Positions 7,208-12,279 of a stretch of DNA of 13,349 bases are shown here, piece by piece (the stretch's first letter is position 1; every line of letters begins with the position of its first letter). Position numbers and translations under genes: made by a program. Below the pieces are notes generated by a model. It did not search any database and was not told the origin of the DNA. It worked only from the letters and a program-made list of their open reading frames with translations. The stretch spans positions 1-13,349 of the forward strand of contig PFVP01000004.1 of assembly GCA_002790675.1 (NCBI GenBank), given 5' to 3'. The stretch is from Candidatus Moranbacteria bacterium CG_4_9_14_3_um_filter_45_14 (GTDB lineage: Bacteria; Patescibacteriota; Minisyncoccia; Moranbacterales; UBA1568).

Positions 7208-7290
7208 GTACTCTACTTTTTTTGAAACGCAATTTTTTTCTTCGATTCACTCTCCAAAAGAATTTTTTGTTGGTTGCTCCACTTGTCTGA
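7192..7290 (+). CDS. Doubtful 32-residue hydrophobic ORF
   Basis: AAGGAGGG stands four bases before an ATG that opens a 32-codon frame (MEFLFCTLLFLKRN...LLVAPLV) ending at TGA 7288-7290. The translation is Leu/Phe-rich with a few basic residues, as expected of a small membrane peptide but also of any T-rich DNA. It is unlike any family I know. The strong ribosome binding site is the only real support, and it may instead be part of a terminator hairpin. Confidence 0.25.
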   Translation: MEFLFCTLLFLKRNFFLRFTLQKNFLLVAPLV

Positions 7291-7322
7291 AAGAGCTTTT
7301 TTTATCCGAAAAATTTCCTATG

Positions 7323-7450
7323 CCTGCCCGAATCGCTACGCGAATACATTGTGGGCGGGGATGCCGTAGAGTGAGGGAATATTTTTCGTACACAAAGAAC
7401 AGCTTTTGAGCCTGCCTGTCATGCCTATGGCAGATAAATCGGCAAACAGG
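7323..7450. repeat. GC-rich hairpins in a 480-base non-coding stretch
   Basis: The region 7164-7644 has no convincing gene apart from the doubtful small ORF. It holds CCTGCCC (7323-7329) pairing with GGGCGGGG (7353-7360) with one bulge. It also holds TGCC-TAT-GGCA (7422-7432), enclosed by CCTG (7411-7414) and CAGG (7447-7450). These GC-rich hairpins stand out in AT-rich surroundings and look like dispersed intergenic palindromes. The longer frame running through here (7206-7409) has no recognisable protein character. Confidence 0.4.
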
Positions 7451-7539
7451 TCCGGAGCAGAGACAAAAGATTGCTTTTGGTGAGTGAATAATTGCGTTTC
7501 AAACTGGAATTCGTTGAATTCAGGTTCAGGTCAATATAC

Positions 7540-7568
7540 TTGACAAATTTCATTTTTTGGTGTATCAT
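7540..7568 (+). promoter_or_regulatory. Strong sigma-70-type promoter for the secreted protein
   Basis: A perfect TTGACA (7540-7545), a 17-base spacer and TATCAT (7563-7568) preceded by TG make this the best promoter match in the window. The leader would be about 70 bases. A second TTGACA at 7588-7593 with TACGTT downstream could be a weaker tandem promoter. Confidence 0.8.
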
Positions 7569-7644
7569 ACACTATCGAATAGTTCGTTTGACAATTTTCC
7601 AACCCTGGTACGTTTTGTGCCACAACCCGTCCAAGGAGGACATT

Positions 7645-8025
7645 ATGAAGAAACTGGCTCTTGCATTTGTGTTGGTGTTTGGTTTCATCGGTGGTGCTTT
7701 CGCGGACAGAAACGTTCGCTGGAATCACTACAACGGTTATCAGCCCAATCAGAACTATAGCTACTACAATAGCGGTGGCCATAACAACAATCGGCATGGT
7801 GGTCACGGTGGATGGATTGCACCATTCGTTCTCGGTGCCGGAGTGGGCTATCTGCTCACACGGCCGACGTACCAACAGCCAGTCATCGTGGATGTATATC
7901 CACCGATGCGGTGTGAGCAAGTACAGCAACAGGTGACGGATCGCCAGGGGCGTCCGTTGTATGACCAGTACACTGGTCAACCACTCGTGCGGTGGGTCAA
8001 TATGTGCCCATCAGTAGTCCGGTAA
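7645..8025 (+). CDS. Small secreted His/Gly/Asn/Tyr-rich protein
   Basis: 126 residues. Residues 1-20 (MKKLALAFVLVFGFIGGAFA) are a textbook signal peptide with a likely AFA|D cleavage site. The mature protein begins with an Asn/Tyr-rich stretch. It continues with a Gly/His-rich segment at 44-56 (GGHNNNRHGGHGG), a glycine-containing hydrophobic stretch at about 57-72, and a C-terminal part with two cysteines (C90, C121) that could form a disulfide. The start at 7645 is fixed by AAGGAGGA (7633-7640) and by the signal peptide; a longer frame from 7492 would bury both. The gene stands alone with its own strong promoter and terminator, suggesting high expression. The His cluster could bind metal, but that is only a guess; I recognise no family. 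Confidence 0.85.
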   Translation: MKKLALAFVLVFGFIGGAFADRNVRWNHYNGYQPNQNYSYYNSGGHNNNRHGGHGGWIAPFVLGAGVGYLLTRPTYQQPVIVDVYPPMRCEQVQQQVTDRQGRPLYDQYTGQPLVRWVNMCPSVVR

Positions 8026-8048
8026 AGCAACAACGGCAAAGTCCGCAA

Positions 8049-8107
8049 ACGACTGCGAAGTTTTGAGAAGGAGCAATCCCTCAAAAAAACTTCCAGTCGT
8101 TTTTTTT
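8049..8107 (+). terminator. Intrinsic terminator after the secreted protein
   Basis: ACGACTG (8049-8055) pairs with CAGTCGT (8094-8100). After a bulged C, GAAGTTTTGAG (8057-8067) pairs with CTC...AAAACTTC (8080-8093) with extra A bases looped out. Eight T follow at 8100-8107. Confidence 0.9.
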
Positions 8108-8135
8108 GTCCAAAAAGAGGAAACTGCGGTATACT
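8106..8135 (+). promoter_or_regulatory. pyk promoter candidate
   Basis: TTGTCC (8106-8111) and TATACT (8130-8135) are 18 bases apart, directly behind the terminator's T-run. The -35 matches four of six bases. The leader to the pyk ATG at 8165 would be about 23 bases. Confidence 0.5.
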
Positions 8136-8164
8136 GGAAGAAAGCACATAAACAAAAATAGAGT

Positions 8165-9592
8165 ATGAAACAGACAAAAATCGTCGCGACGATCGGACCG
8201 GCATCGGAATCGAAAGAAGTGTTGCATAAAATGATAGAAGCAGGGATGAACGTCGTCCGTCTCAATCTTTCGCATGGCGAATACGCGTGGCACAAAACCA
8301 TCATCAATCGAGTGCGGGAATTATCCTACGAACTTAACACCCCGATTGGTATTTTGGCTGATATACAGGGACCGCGTATTCGTACGGAAGTAACAGAACC
8401 AATAGTAGTACAGAAAGGCACGCGGATACGATTGAGTGATATTTCAGAGAAGGAACAGCTGGAGGCGGCAGATATGCCGACAGTGCTTTTTGATATGATA
8501 GGAATCATAGGCGGTGTGGGCGTCGGTCATACTGTTTTGATTGAGGATGGTGCCGTAGCATTCGTTGTGAGAGAGAAAAAAGAGCATTGTGTCATCGTCG
8601 AAGCGAAGAATGACGGGGTCATTAAAAATCGTATGGGGGTGATACTGCCTGATTCACAGCTTGTTTTGGATATCCTTTCTTCGAAAGATAAAAAGGATCT
8701 GCATTTTGTAGTGGAAGAAGGAGCGGATTTTATCGGGCTTTCATTTGTCGGCACGGCTTCCGATGTGGAAAGTGTGCGAACCGTGATGAAAGAAATGTTT
8801 CCGGAGAAAACGTATTTTCCGAAACTGATTTCTAAAATAGAACGCAAGGAGGCTATCAAAAACCTGACAGCTATCGTGAAAGTAAGCGATGCCATTATGG
8901 TAGCGCGTGGTGATCTCGGAGTGGAAATGCCAGAGAGCGAAGTGGCGATTCTCCAGAAACAGATTATTGCTGAAAGTTTACGTGCTGCCAAACCGGTGAT
9001 CGTGGCGACACAGATGCTCCAGAGTATGACAGAAAATCCGCGACCGACACGAGCCGAAGTATCGGATGTGTCCAATGCGGTCATCGATCACGCTGATGCG
9101 GTGATGCTTTCCGAAGAATCAGCGATGGGGAAATATCCGGTAGAGACGGTCGCAATGATGGCAGAAATCATCGGAAAGACAGAGGAATCACCGTTTGATG
9201 ATTTGTATCAGACACTTAATTTGAATTTCCATAGCGAGTATGCGACAATGCTTCGAAGCGTTTACGAGCTTGCCAAGAGTTTTCGCTCGAAAGCGATACT
9301 CCTTCTCTCGATGAGCGGGTATACAGCGCGACTCCTTTCCCATTTCCGTCCAGAGAGCAAAATGTTTGTGGCGACCAACAATCGTAATACGTACAACGAA
9401 CTTGCCTTGGTATGGGGGATAGACCCGTATCTTTTCGAAGACAACCAAAAACTGGATACGTTCATCGACTGTTTGATGCGAGAAACCAAGAAAGATGAAA
9501 AGCTTTCGATCGGCGATCAGGTCGTGGTCTTCCACGGGCGTACTCCCGATCAGGATACGATGAGACTTGTCGGAACCCAGGAAATCCGATAG
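8165..9592 (+). CDS. pyk: Pyruvate kinase
   Basis: 475 residues, full length. It converts phosphoenolpyruvate and ADP to pyruvate and ATP at the end of glycolysis, in the cytoplasm as a tetramer. Visible motifs are TKIVATIGPAS at the N-terminus and MNVVRLNLSHGEY for substrate binding. GILADIQGPRIRT is the Gln-type version of the D-x-x-GP-x-IR motif. SKIER contains catalytic Lys224 and metal ligand Glu226. VARGDLGVEM holds Asp250, and ATQMLQSMTENPRPTRAEVSDVSNAV is the ADP/PEP segment (read as two overlapping motifs). SEESAMGKYPVE replaces the more common SGETAKG-YP. The C-terminal domain is complete (TARLLSHFRPE...VVFHGRTP). It is preceded by a TATACT box and lacks a strong ribosome binding site. 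Malic enzyme further on also makes pyruvate. Confidence 0.96.
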   Translation: MKQTKIVATIGPASESKEVLHKMIEAGMNVVRLNLSHGEYAWHKTIINRVRELSYELNTPIGILADIQGPRIRTEVTEPIVVQKGTRIRLSDISEKEQLEAADMPTVLFDMIGIIGGVGVGHTVLIEDGAVAFVVREKKEHCVIVEAKNDGVIKNRMGVILPDSQLVLDILSSKDKKDLHFVVEEGADFIGLSFVGTASDVESVRTVMKEMFPEKTYFPKLISKIERKEAIKNLTAIVKVSDAIMVARGDLGVEMPESEVAILQKQIIAESLRAAKPVIVATQMLQSMTENPRPTRAEVSDVSNAVIDHADAVMLSEESAMGKYPVETVAMMAEIIGKTEESPFDDLYQTLNLNFHSEYATMLRSVYELAKSFRSKAILLLSMSGYTARLLSHFRPESKMFVATNNRNTYNELALVWGIDPYLFEDNQKLDTFIDCLMRETKKDEKLSIGDQVVVFHGRTPDQDTMRLVGTQEIR

Positions 9593-9649
9593 ACTGATTT
9601 TTGTTCTGGAAAAGTGGAATTTTTTAGGATGAATGGAAGAATGGCCCCA

Positions 9650-9673
9650 GCCCAAGGCTGGTTCGCCTTGGGC
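9650..9673. repeat. REP-like palindromic hairpin
   Basis: GCCCAAGGC (9650-9658) and GCCTTGGGC (9665-9673) form a perfect 9-bp stem with loop TGGTTC. The following bases are AGAGTGG, not a T-run, so it is not a standard terminator for pyk. It lies six bases before the GIY-YIG start. Confidence 0.6.
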
Positions 9674-9678
9674 GGAGA

Positions 9679-9948
9679 GTGGTTTACAAAAAATATACGT
9701 ATTATGTTTATGTTCTTCAGAGCAAGGGAAACAAATGCCTCTATAAATGTGTAACGAATGATTTGAAACGAAGGTTAAAAGAACATAATAGTGGAAATGT
9801 TCCTTTTACGAAAAATTTAATGCCTTGGGAATTAGTATATTATGAAGCCTATAATCATAAAGAAGAGGCCGAGCAAAGAGAAAAGTATCTGAAGAGTAGT
9901 GATGGGAAAAAAGATCTGAGAAAGCGATTAACAAAAAGTTTAATATAA
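9679..9948 (+). CDS. GIY-YIG domain protein (URI/YhbQ-like)
   Basis: 89 residues, the normal length of stand-alone GIY-YIG proteins. YYVYVLQS (8-15) is the GIY half. TNDLKRRLKEHNSG (26-39) carries the catalytic Arg helix, followed by PWELVYYEAY. AEQREKYLKS (64-73) holds the metal-binding Glu68. The YIG half reads Y22-K23-C24 where relatives have Y-I-G, so activity may be changed. Single-domain members are putative structure-specific or housekeeping nucleases of uncertain role and spread readily between genomes. The gene is clearly more AT-rich than its neighbours (TTA, AAT and ATA codons), suggesting later acquisition. The start is GTG at 9679 because no in-frame ATG is close. A hairpin stands just upstream and tRNA-Ser three bases downstream. 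Confidence 0.85.
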   Translation: MVYKKYTYYVYVLQSKGNKCLYKCVTNDLKRRLKEHNSGNVPFTKNLMPWELVYYEAYNHKEEAEQREKYLKSSDGKKDLRKRLTKSLI

Positions 9949-9951
9949 CAA

Positions 9952-10036
9952 GGAAGGATGGCCGAGTGGTTGAAGGTACTCGCTTGGAAAGCGAGCATAC
10001 CGAAAGGTATCGAGGGTTCGAATCCCTCTCCTTCCT
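9952..10036 (+). tRNA. tRNA-Ser (anticodon GGA)
   Basis: Full class II cloverleaf. The acceptor stem is GGAAGGA (9952-9958) with TCCTTCC (10029-10035). The anticodon stem CTCGC/GCGAG (9979-9983/9991-9995) has loop TTGGAAA, giving anticodon GGA at 9986-9988. The long variable arm is ATACC-GAAA-GGTAT (9997-10010). The T stem is GAGGG/CCCTC (10012-10016/10024-10028) with loop TTCGAAT. It decodes UCC and UCU. The discriminator base is T10036 rather than the usual G, and CCA is not encoded, so it must be added enzymatically. Confidence 0.95.
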
Positions 10037-10046
10037 CAGCGAACAG

Positions 10047-10084
10047 AAAGAGCAAGCACTGAAAGTGTGAGCTCTTTTCTTTTT
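10047..10084 (+). terminator. Terminator after tRNA-Ser
   Basis: AAAGAGC (10047-10053) pairs with GCTCTTT (10071-10077). An inner CACT/AGTG stem (10057-10060/10064-10067) caps it, and TTTTCTTTTT follows (10075-10084). Confidence 0.85.
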
Positions 10085-10086
10085 GC

Positions 10087-10094
10087 TGTATACT
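10087..10094 (+). promoter_or_regulatory. -10 box for the phospholipase D gene
   Basis: TATACT (10089-10094) preceded by TG lies 40 bases before the ATG at 10135. No convincing -35 is seen. Confidence 0.35.
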
Positions 10095-10134
10095 TCAAGA
10101 TAACGACGATATTTTTAGGTGAGAAAAGAGACCT

Positions 10135-10554
10135 ATGAACGAAACGTATTCTTGGAAATTTTCCACTACTTCAGGGATGGCGTGGGCATCGATGCTTGAG
10201 TCGTGCAAGAATGCGAAAAAATCCATTGATTTGGAACAATATATTTTCGGAGGAGGAAGTATCGAGCGGACTTTTGCTGATATTTTTCTCGCGGATGTCC
10301 TCGCAAAAATGTATTTCAAGAGATTGTTACGTCAGGGCGTCCGTATTTTTTTGTACACCGGAGAAATCCTTCATTCCAAGTCTATCGTCATAGATGATCA
10401 TTGGGCATCTCTCGGAAGTTGCAATTTTGACTGGCTCTCTTTCTGGATCAATTATGAATTGAATGTGCTGAGCACCAATCAGCATTTCGCAGTCGAACTC
10501 CGAAGCATTTTCTTGCAAGACATCGAAAAAAGCGAGGAAATTTTTTTGACGTAA
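10135..10554 (+). CDS. Half-size phospholipase D/cardiolipin synthase-like protein
   Basis: 139 residues with one HKD motif. The first part (AWASMLESCKNAKKSIDLEQ, then YIFGGGSIERTFADIF) matches the start of the first catalytic domain of cardiolipin synthases. The rest (LADVLAKMYFKRLLRQGVRI, then HSKSIVIDDHWASLGSCNFD with His, Lys and Asp of HKD, then INYELNVL) matches the second domain. The first HKD and the linker are missing, as if removed by an in-frame deletion near residues 48-55. Full-length relatives have about 400 residues or more and two HKD motifs. A single-HKD form could still act as a homodimer, as Nuc-type enzymes do, or be an inactive remnant. There is no transmembrane anchor. 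The stop lies ten bases from the convergent HxlR gene. Confidence 0.8.
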   Translation: MNETYSWKFSTTSGMAWASMLESCKNAKKSIDLEQYIFGGGSIERTFADIFLADVLAKMYFKRLLRQGVRIFLYTGEILHSKSIVIDDHWASLGSCNFDWLSFWINYELNVLSTNQHFAVELRSIFLQDIEKSEEIFLT

Positions 10555-10564
10555 GATGAAGATT

Positions 10565-10879
10565 TTACAAATGTTTCTTGCCCCAGGTGTTCAAATCGCA
10601 GATGATGGGAGAGAGACTTCTACCACGTTTGGAAAGCGTGTACTCTACCTTCGGGGGAATTTCCGGATACACTTTTCGTACGATGAGCTCATCTTGTTTC
10701 AATTCACGCAAGGACTGAATGAGCATTTTTTCGCTGACAGTCGGGATGAGTTTCCTTAGTTCACCATAGCGTTTGGTACCGCTACCCAGGTGCCACAGGA
10801 TGACAGTCTTCCACTTCCCCACGATCATACGGAGCGTTTTCTCGATCGGACAAGCTGTCTGTTCCACATATTTTTTCAT
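10565..10879 (-). CDS. HxlR-family winged-helix transcription regulator
   Basis: 104 residues, normal for the family. It shows the classic pattern: C10-P-I-E, then VGKWKTVILWHL (20-31) and RYGELRKLI (37-45). TVSEKMLIQSLRELKQDELI is the recognition helix region, and the wing is KVYPEIPPKVEYTLSKRG. The Cys at position 10 before PxxE corresponds to the redox-active N-terminal Cys of YodB in Bacillus subtilis, which senses quinones and diamide and controls a nitroreductase and an azoreductase. The gene is divergent from a nitroreductase with an 87-base intergenic region, so it most likely represses that gene and itself. No Shine-Dalgarno site precedes the ATG; a TATACA ends four bases before it, so the message may be leaderless. 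Confidence 0.9.
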   Translation of the reverse strand: MKKYVEQTACPIEKTLRMIVGKWKTVILWHLGSGTKRYGELRKLIPTVSEKMLIQSLRELKQDELIVRKVYPEIPPKVEYTLSKRGRSLSPIICDLNTWGKKHL

Positions 10880-10882
10880 AGA

Positions 10883-10960
10883 TGTATACTTACTTATATG
10901 TAGGTACTTGTATTATAGTATGTATGTGTATAGAATGCAAGAGTAATATGATAAACATAT
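10883..10960. promoter_or_regulatory. Divergent control region with candidate HxlR operators
   Basis: The HxlR-nitroreductase spacer is AT-rich and repeat-laden. TACT-N8-AGTA spans 10905-10920, resembling the TACT/AGTA half-sites I recall for YodB boxes. A TACTTACTTA direct repeat is at 10887-10896. A perfect inverted repeat ATATG-ATAAA-CATAT (10946-10960) overlaps a likely nitroreductase -10 (TATGAT, 10947-10952). The opposite -10 candidate is TATACA on the minus strand (10888-10883). Confidence 0.5.
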
Positions 10961-10966
10961 AAAAGT

Positions 10967-11599
10967 ATGTCAGATATGCTCAAAGCCCTCAAGTGGCGGT
11001 ATGCCACGAAAAAGTTTGACACGACGAAGAAATTGTCAGAAGAACAACTCGCTCTTTTGAAAGAGTCACTCCGTTTATCTCCCTCGTCATTTGGTTTGCA
11101 ACCGTGGCACTTCATCGTGGTAGAAGATGTGGAATTGCGGAAAAAATTGCGTACGGCCGGGTATGATCAACCGCAGATCACTGATGCCTCGCATTTTATC
11201 GTTCTGGCAACGGAAAAGAATGTGGATGCCTCTCTGGTGGAGAAATTTGTAGAAAATGTCGCCACGACGAGAAATATCCCCGTAGAAAGTTTGACGGGAC
11301 TCCGAGATATGTTGAACGGTGCTGTTGGAATGAAAGGTGAGGAAGGTGCTCGTGAATGGGCTGCCCGGCAAGTGTATATCGCCCTCGGGGTGCTTCTCGC
11401 GACTGCAGCATCGGAAGGAATCGATGCCGCACCGATGGAAGGATTTGATCCGGAGCAGTTCGATGTCATCTTGGGCCTCACAGAGCGAGGTCTGACATCG
11501 CGCGTGATGGTGGCTCTCGGATTCCGTGCGTCTGATGATCCGGCTACCGATATGGCCAAAGTTCGTTATGCTGAGGAACAAGTATTTACAACGATGTAA
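10967..11599 (+). CDS. NfsB-like NAD(P)H nitroreductase
   Basis: 210 residues. A flavin (FMN)-dependent homodimeric oxidoreductase that reduces nitro compounds and quinones with NAD(P)H. It follows the E. coli NfsB layout closely. ALKWRYATKKFD (7-18) is the FMN phosphate-binding Arg/Lys region. SPSSFGLQPWHFIVV (38-52) and ITDASHFIVLAT are core strands. WAARQVYIALGVLLATAASE and APMEGFDPEQFDVILGL form the second FMN-contact region, followed by SRVMVALGFRASDD. No clear ribosome binding site precedes the ATG. Its position beside an HxlR gene with a sensor-type Cys suggests induction by electrophiles or diamide-like stress. The broken pirin gene follows nine bases after the stop. Confidence 0.93.
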   Translation: MSDMLKALKWRYATKKFDTTKKLSEEQLALLKESLRLSPSSFGLQPWHFIVVEDVELRKKLRTAGYDQPQITDASHFIVLATEKNVDASLVEKFVENVATTRNIPVESLTGLRDMLNGAVGMKGEEGAREWAARQVYIALGVLLATAASEGIDAAPMEGFDPEQFDVILGLTERGLTSRVMVALGFRASDDPATDMAKVRYAEEQVFTTM

Positions 11600-11608
11600 T
11601 TGACTCTT

Positions 11609-11879
11609 ATGCGCACTCTTTTTCATTTGGCACAGTCGCGAGGACACGTGAAACAAGGCTGGCTCGAAACCCATCATTCTTTCAGTTTTGCTTCGTACTA
11701 TGATTCTGAGAAGATGGGTTTCGGCGCGCTTCGGGTGATCAGTGATGATTCGATCGCGGGAGGACAGGGATTTGGCAGACATCCGCACCAGGATATGGAA
11801 TACAGAAAAAGTCAGTTTACAAGTAAAAAAGGCCTTCATTTTGGCTCTCGATGTACCGATGAAGGTTCAGGATAAATGA
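11609..11879 (+). pseudogene. Pirin gene with the central part deleted
   Basis: From ATG 11609 the protein follows pirin well: QSRGHVKQGWLETHHSFSF, YYDSEKMGFGALRVI and GQGFGRHPHQDME, with iron-ligand histidines H58 and H60. After Glu64 the match stops and the frame ends at TAA 11873-11875. In the +1 frame the next codons read IWNTEKVSLQVKKAFILALD, then VPM and a TGA at 11877-11879. This resembles the C-terminal end of pirins (IW-x-x-x-x-S-I...ILLFDLP). About two thirds of the gene, including the third His and the Glu ligand, is missing, and the fusion is out of frame. ATATGGAA (11793-11800 region) fits both sides and may be the recombination point. It was probably in the nitroreductase operon. 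A functional pirin is excluded. Confidence 0.85.
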
Positions 11880-11903
11880 TTTTAAACGGGTTCTTTCACC
11901 GCG

Positions 11904-11912
11904 TGATATACT
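11904..11912 (+). promoter_or_regulatory. Extended -10 promoter for mscL
   Basis: TGATATACT is an extended -10 (TGN plus TATACT at 11907-11912), 51 bases before the chosen mscL start. No -35 of note is present, which extended -10 promoters can tolerate. Confidence 0.5.
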
Positions 11913-11962
11913 ATTGGAAGAGTAAATGATAAGATATTTTTTATATGTATATTAAGGAGCAT

Positions 11963-12259
11963 ATGTCTGGATTTGTGGATTTTATCCGCAAACAAGGAGT
12001 CGTGGGAGTGGCAGTTGGGTTTGTTCTGGCCGGCGCGGTGGCCAAAATGGTGACGGCACTGGTGACTGACGTCATCAATCCGCTCATCGGACTGGTACTG
12101 GTGAATGCGGAAAATCTGAAGAACGCAAAATTCACGATCCGCAACGTGGAAATTCTGTGGGGAGATTTTGTCAGTACGGCTATCGATTTTCTTATCATCG
12201 CTCTGGTTGTTTATTTCGCCATCAAATTATTAGGAATTGATACGACGAAAAAGAAGTAA
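11963..12259 (+). CDS. mscL: Large-conductance mechanosensitive channel
   Basis: 98 residues from ATG 11963. This is a homopentameric inner-membrane channel that opens on hypo-osmotic shock to release solutes. The cytoplasmic amphipathic start SGFVDFIRKQ leads into TM1 (about 12-34, VVGVAVGFVLAGAVAKMVTA, with the Gly/Ala-rich pore face). TDVINPLIGLVL follows, then a short periplasmic loop (about 47-68) and TM2 (about 70-91, STAIDFLIIALVVYFAIKLL) with a Lys-rich tail. It is shorter than E. coli MscL (136), mainly in the loop and C-terminal helix. AAGGAG (11954-11959) favours the start at 11963 over ATG 11945, although its spacing is short. Malic enzyme starts 20 bases later, so the two may share a transcript. 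Confidence 0.9.
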   Translation: MSGFVDFIRKQGVVGVAVGFVLAGAVAKMVTALVTDVINPLIGLVLVNAENLKNAKFTIRNVEILWGDFVSTAIDFLIIALVVYFAIKLLGIDTTKKK

Positions 12260-12279
12260 TTTTTTTAGATTGAAATTTT

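Noticed and set aside
7206..7409. 67-residue ORF in the T-rich spacer
   Set aside because: Composition follows T-rich and GC-rich hairpin DNA, there is no ribosome binding site or motif, and it overlaps palindromes.
7492..7644. N-terminal extension of the secreted protein to 7492
   Set aside because: It would run through a perfect promoter and an ideal Shine-Dalgarno site and would hide the signal peptide that begins at 7645.
11087..11839. 250-residue minus-strand ORF
   Set aside because: It is antisense to the nitroreductase and pirin sequences, with no recognisable motif.
11832..11868. CCTTCAT...ATGAAGG as a terminator
   Set aside because: The loop is long, no T-run follows, and the bases fit the displaced pirin C-terminal coding sequence.
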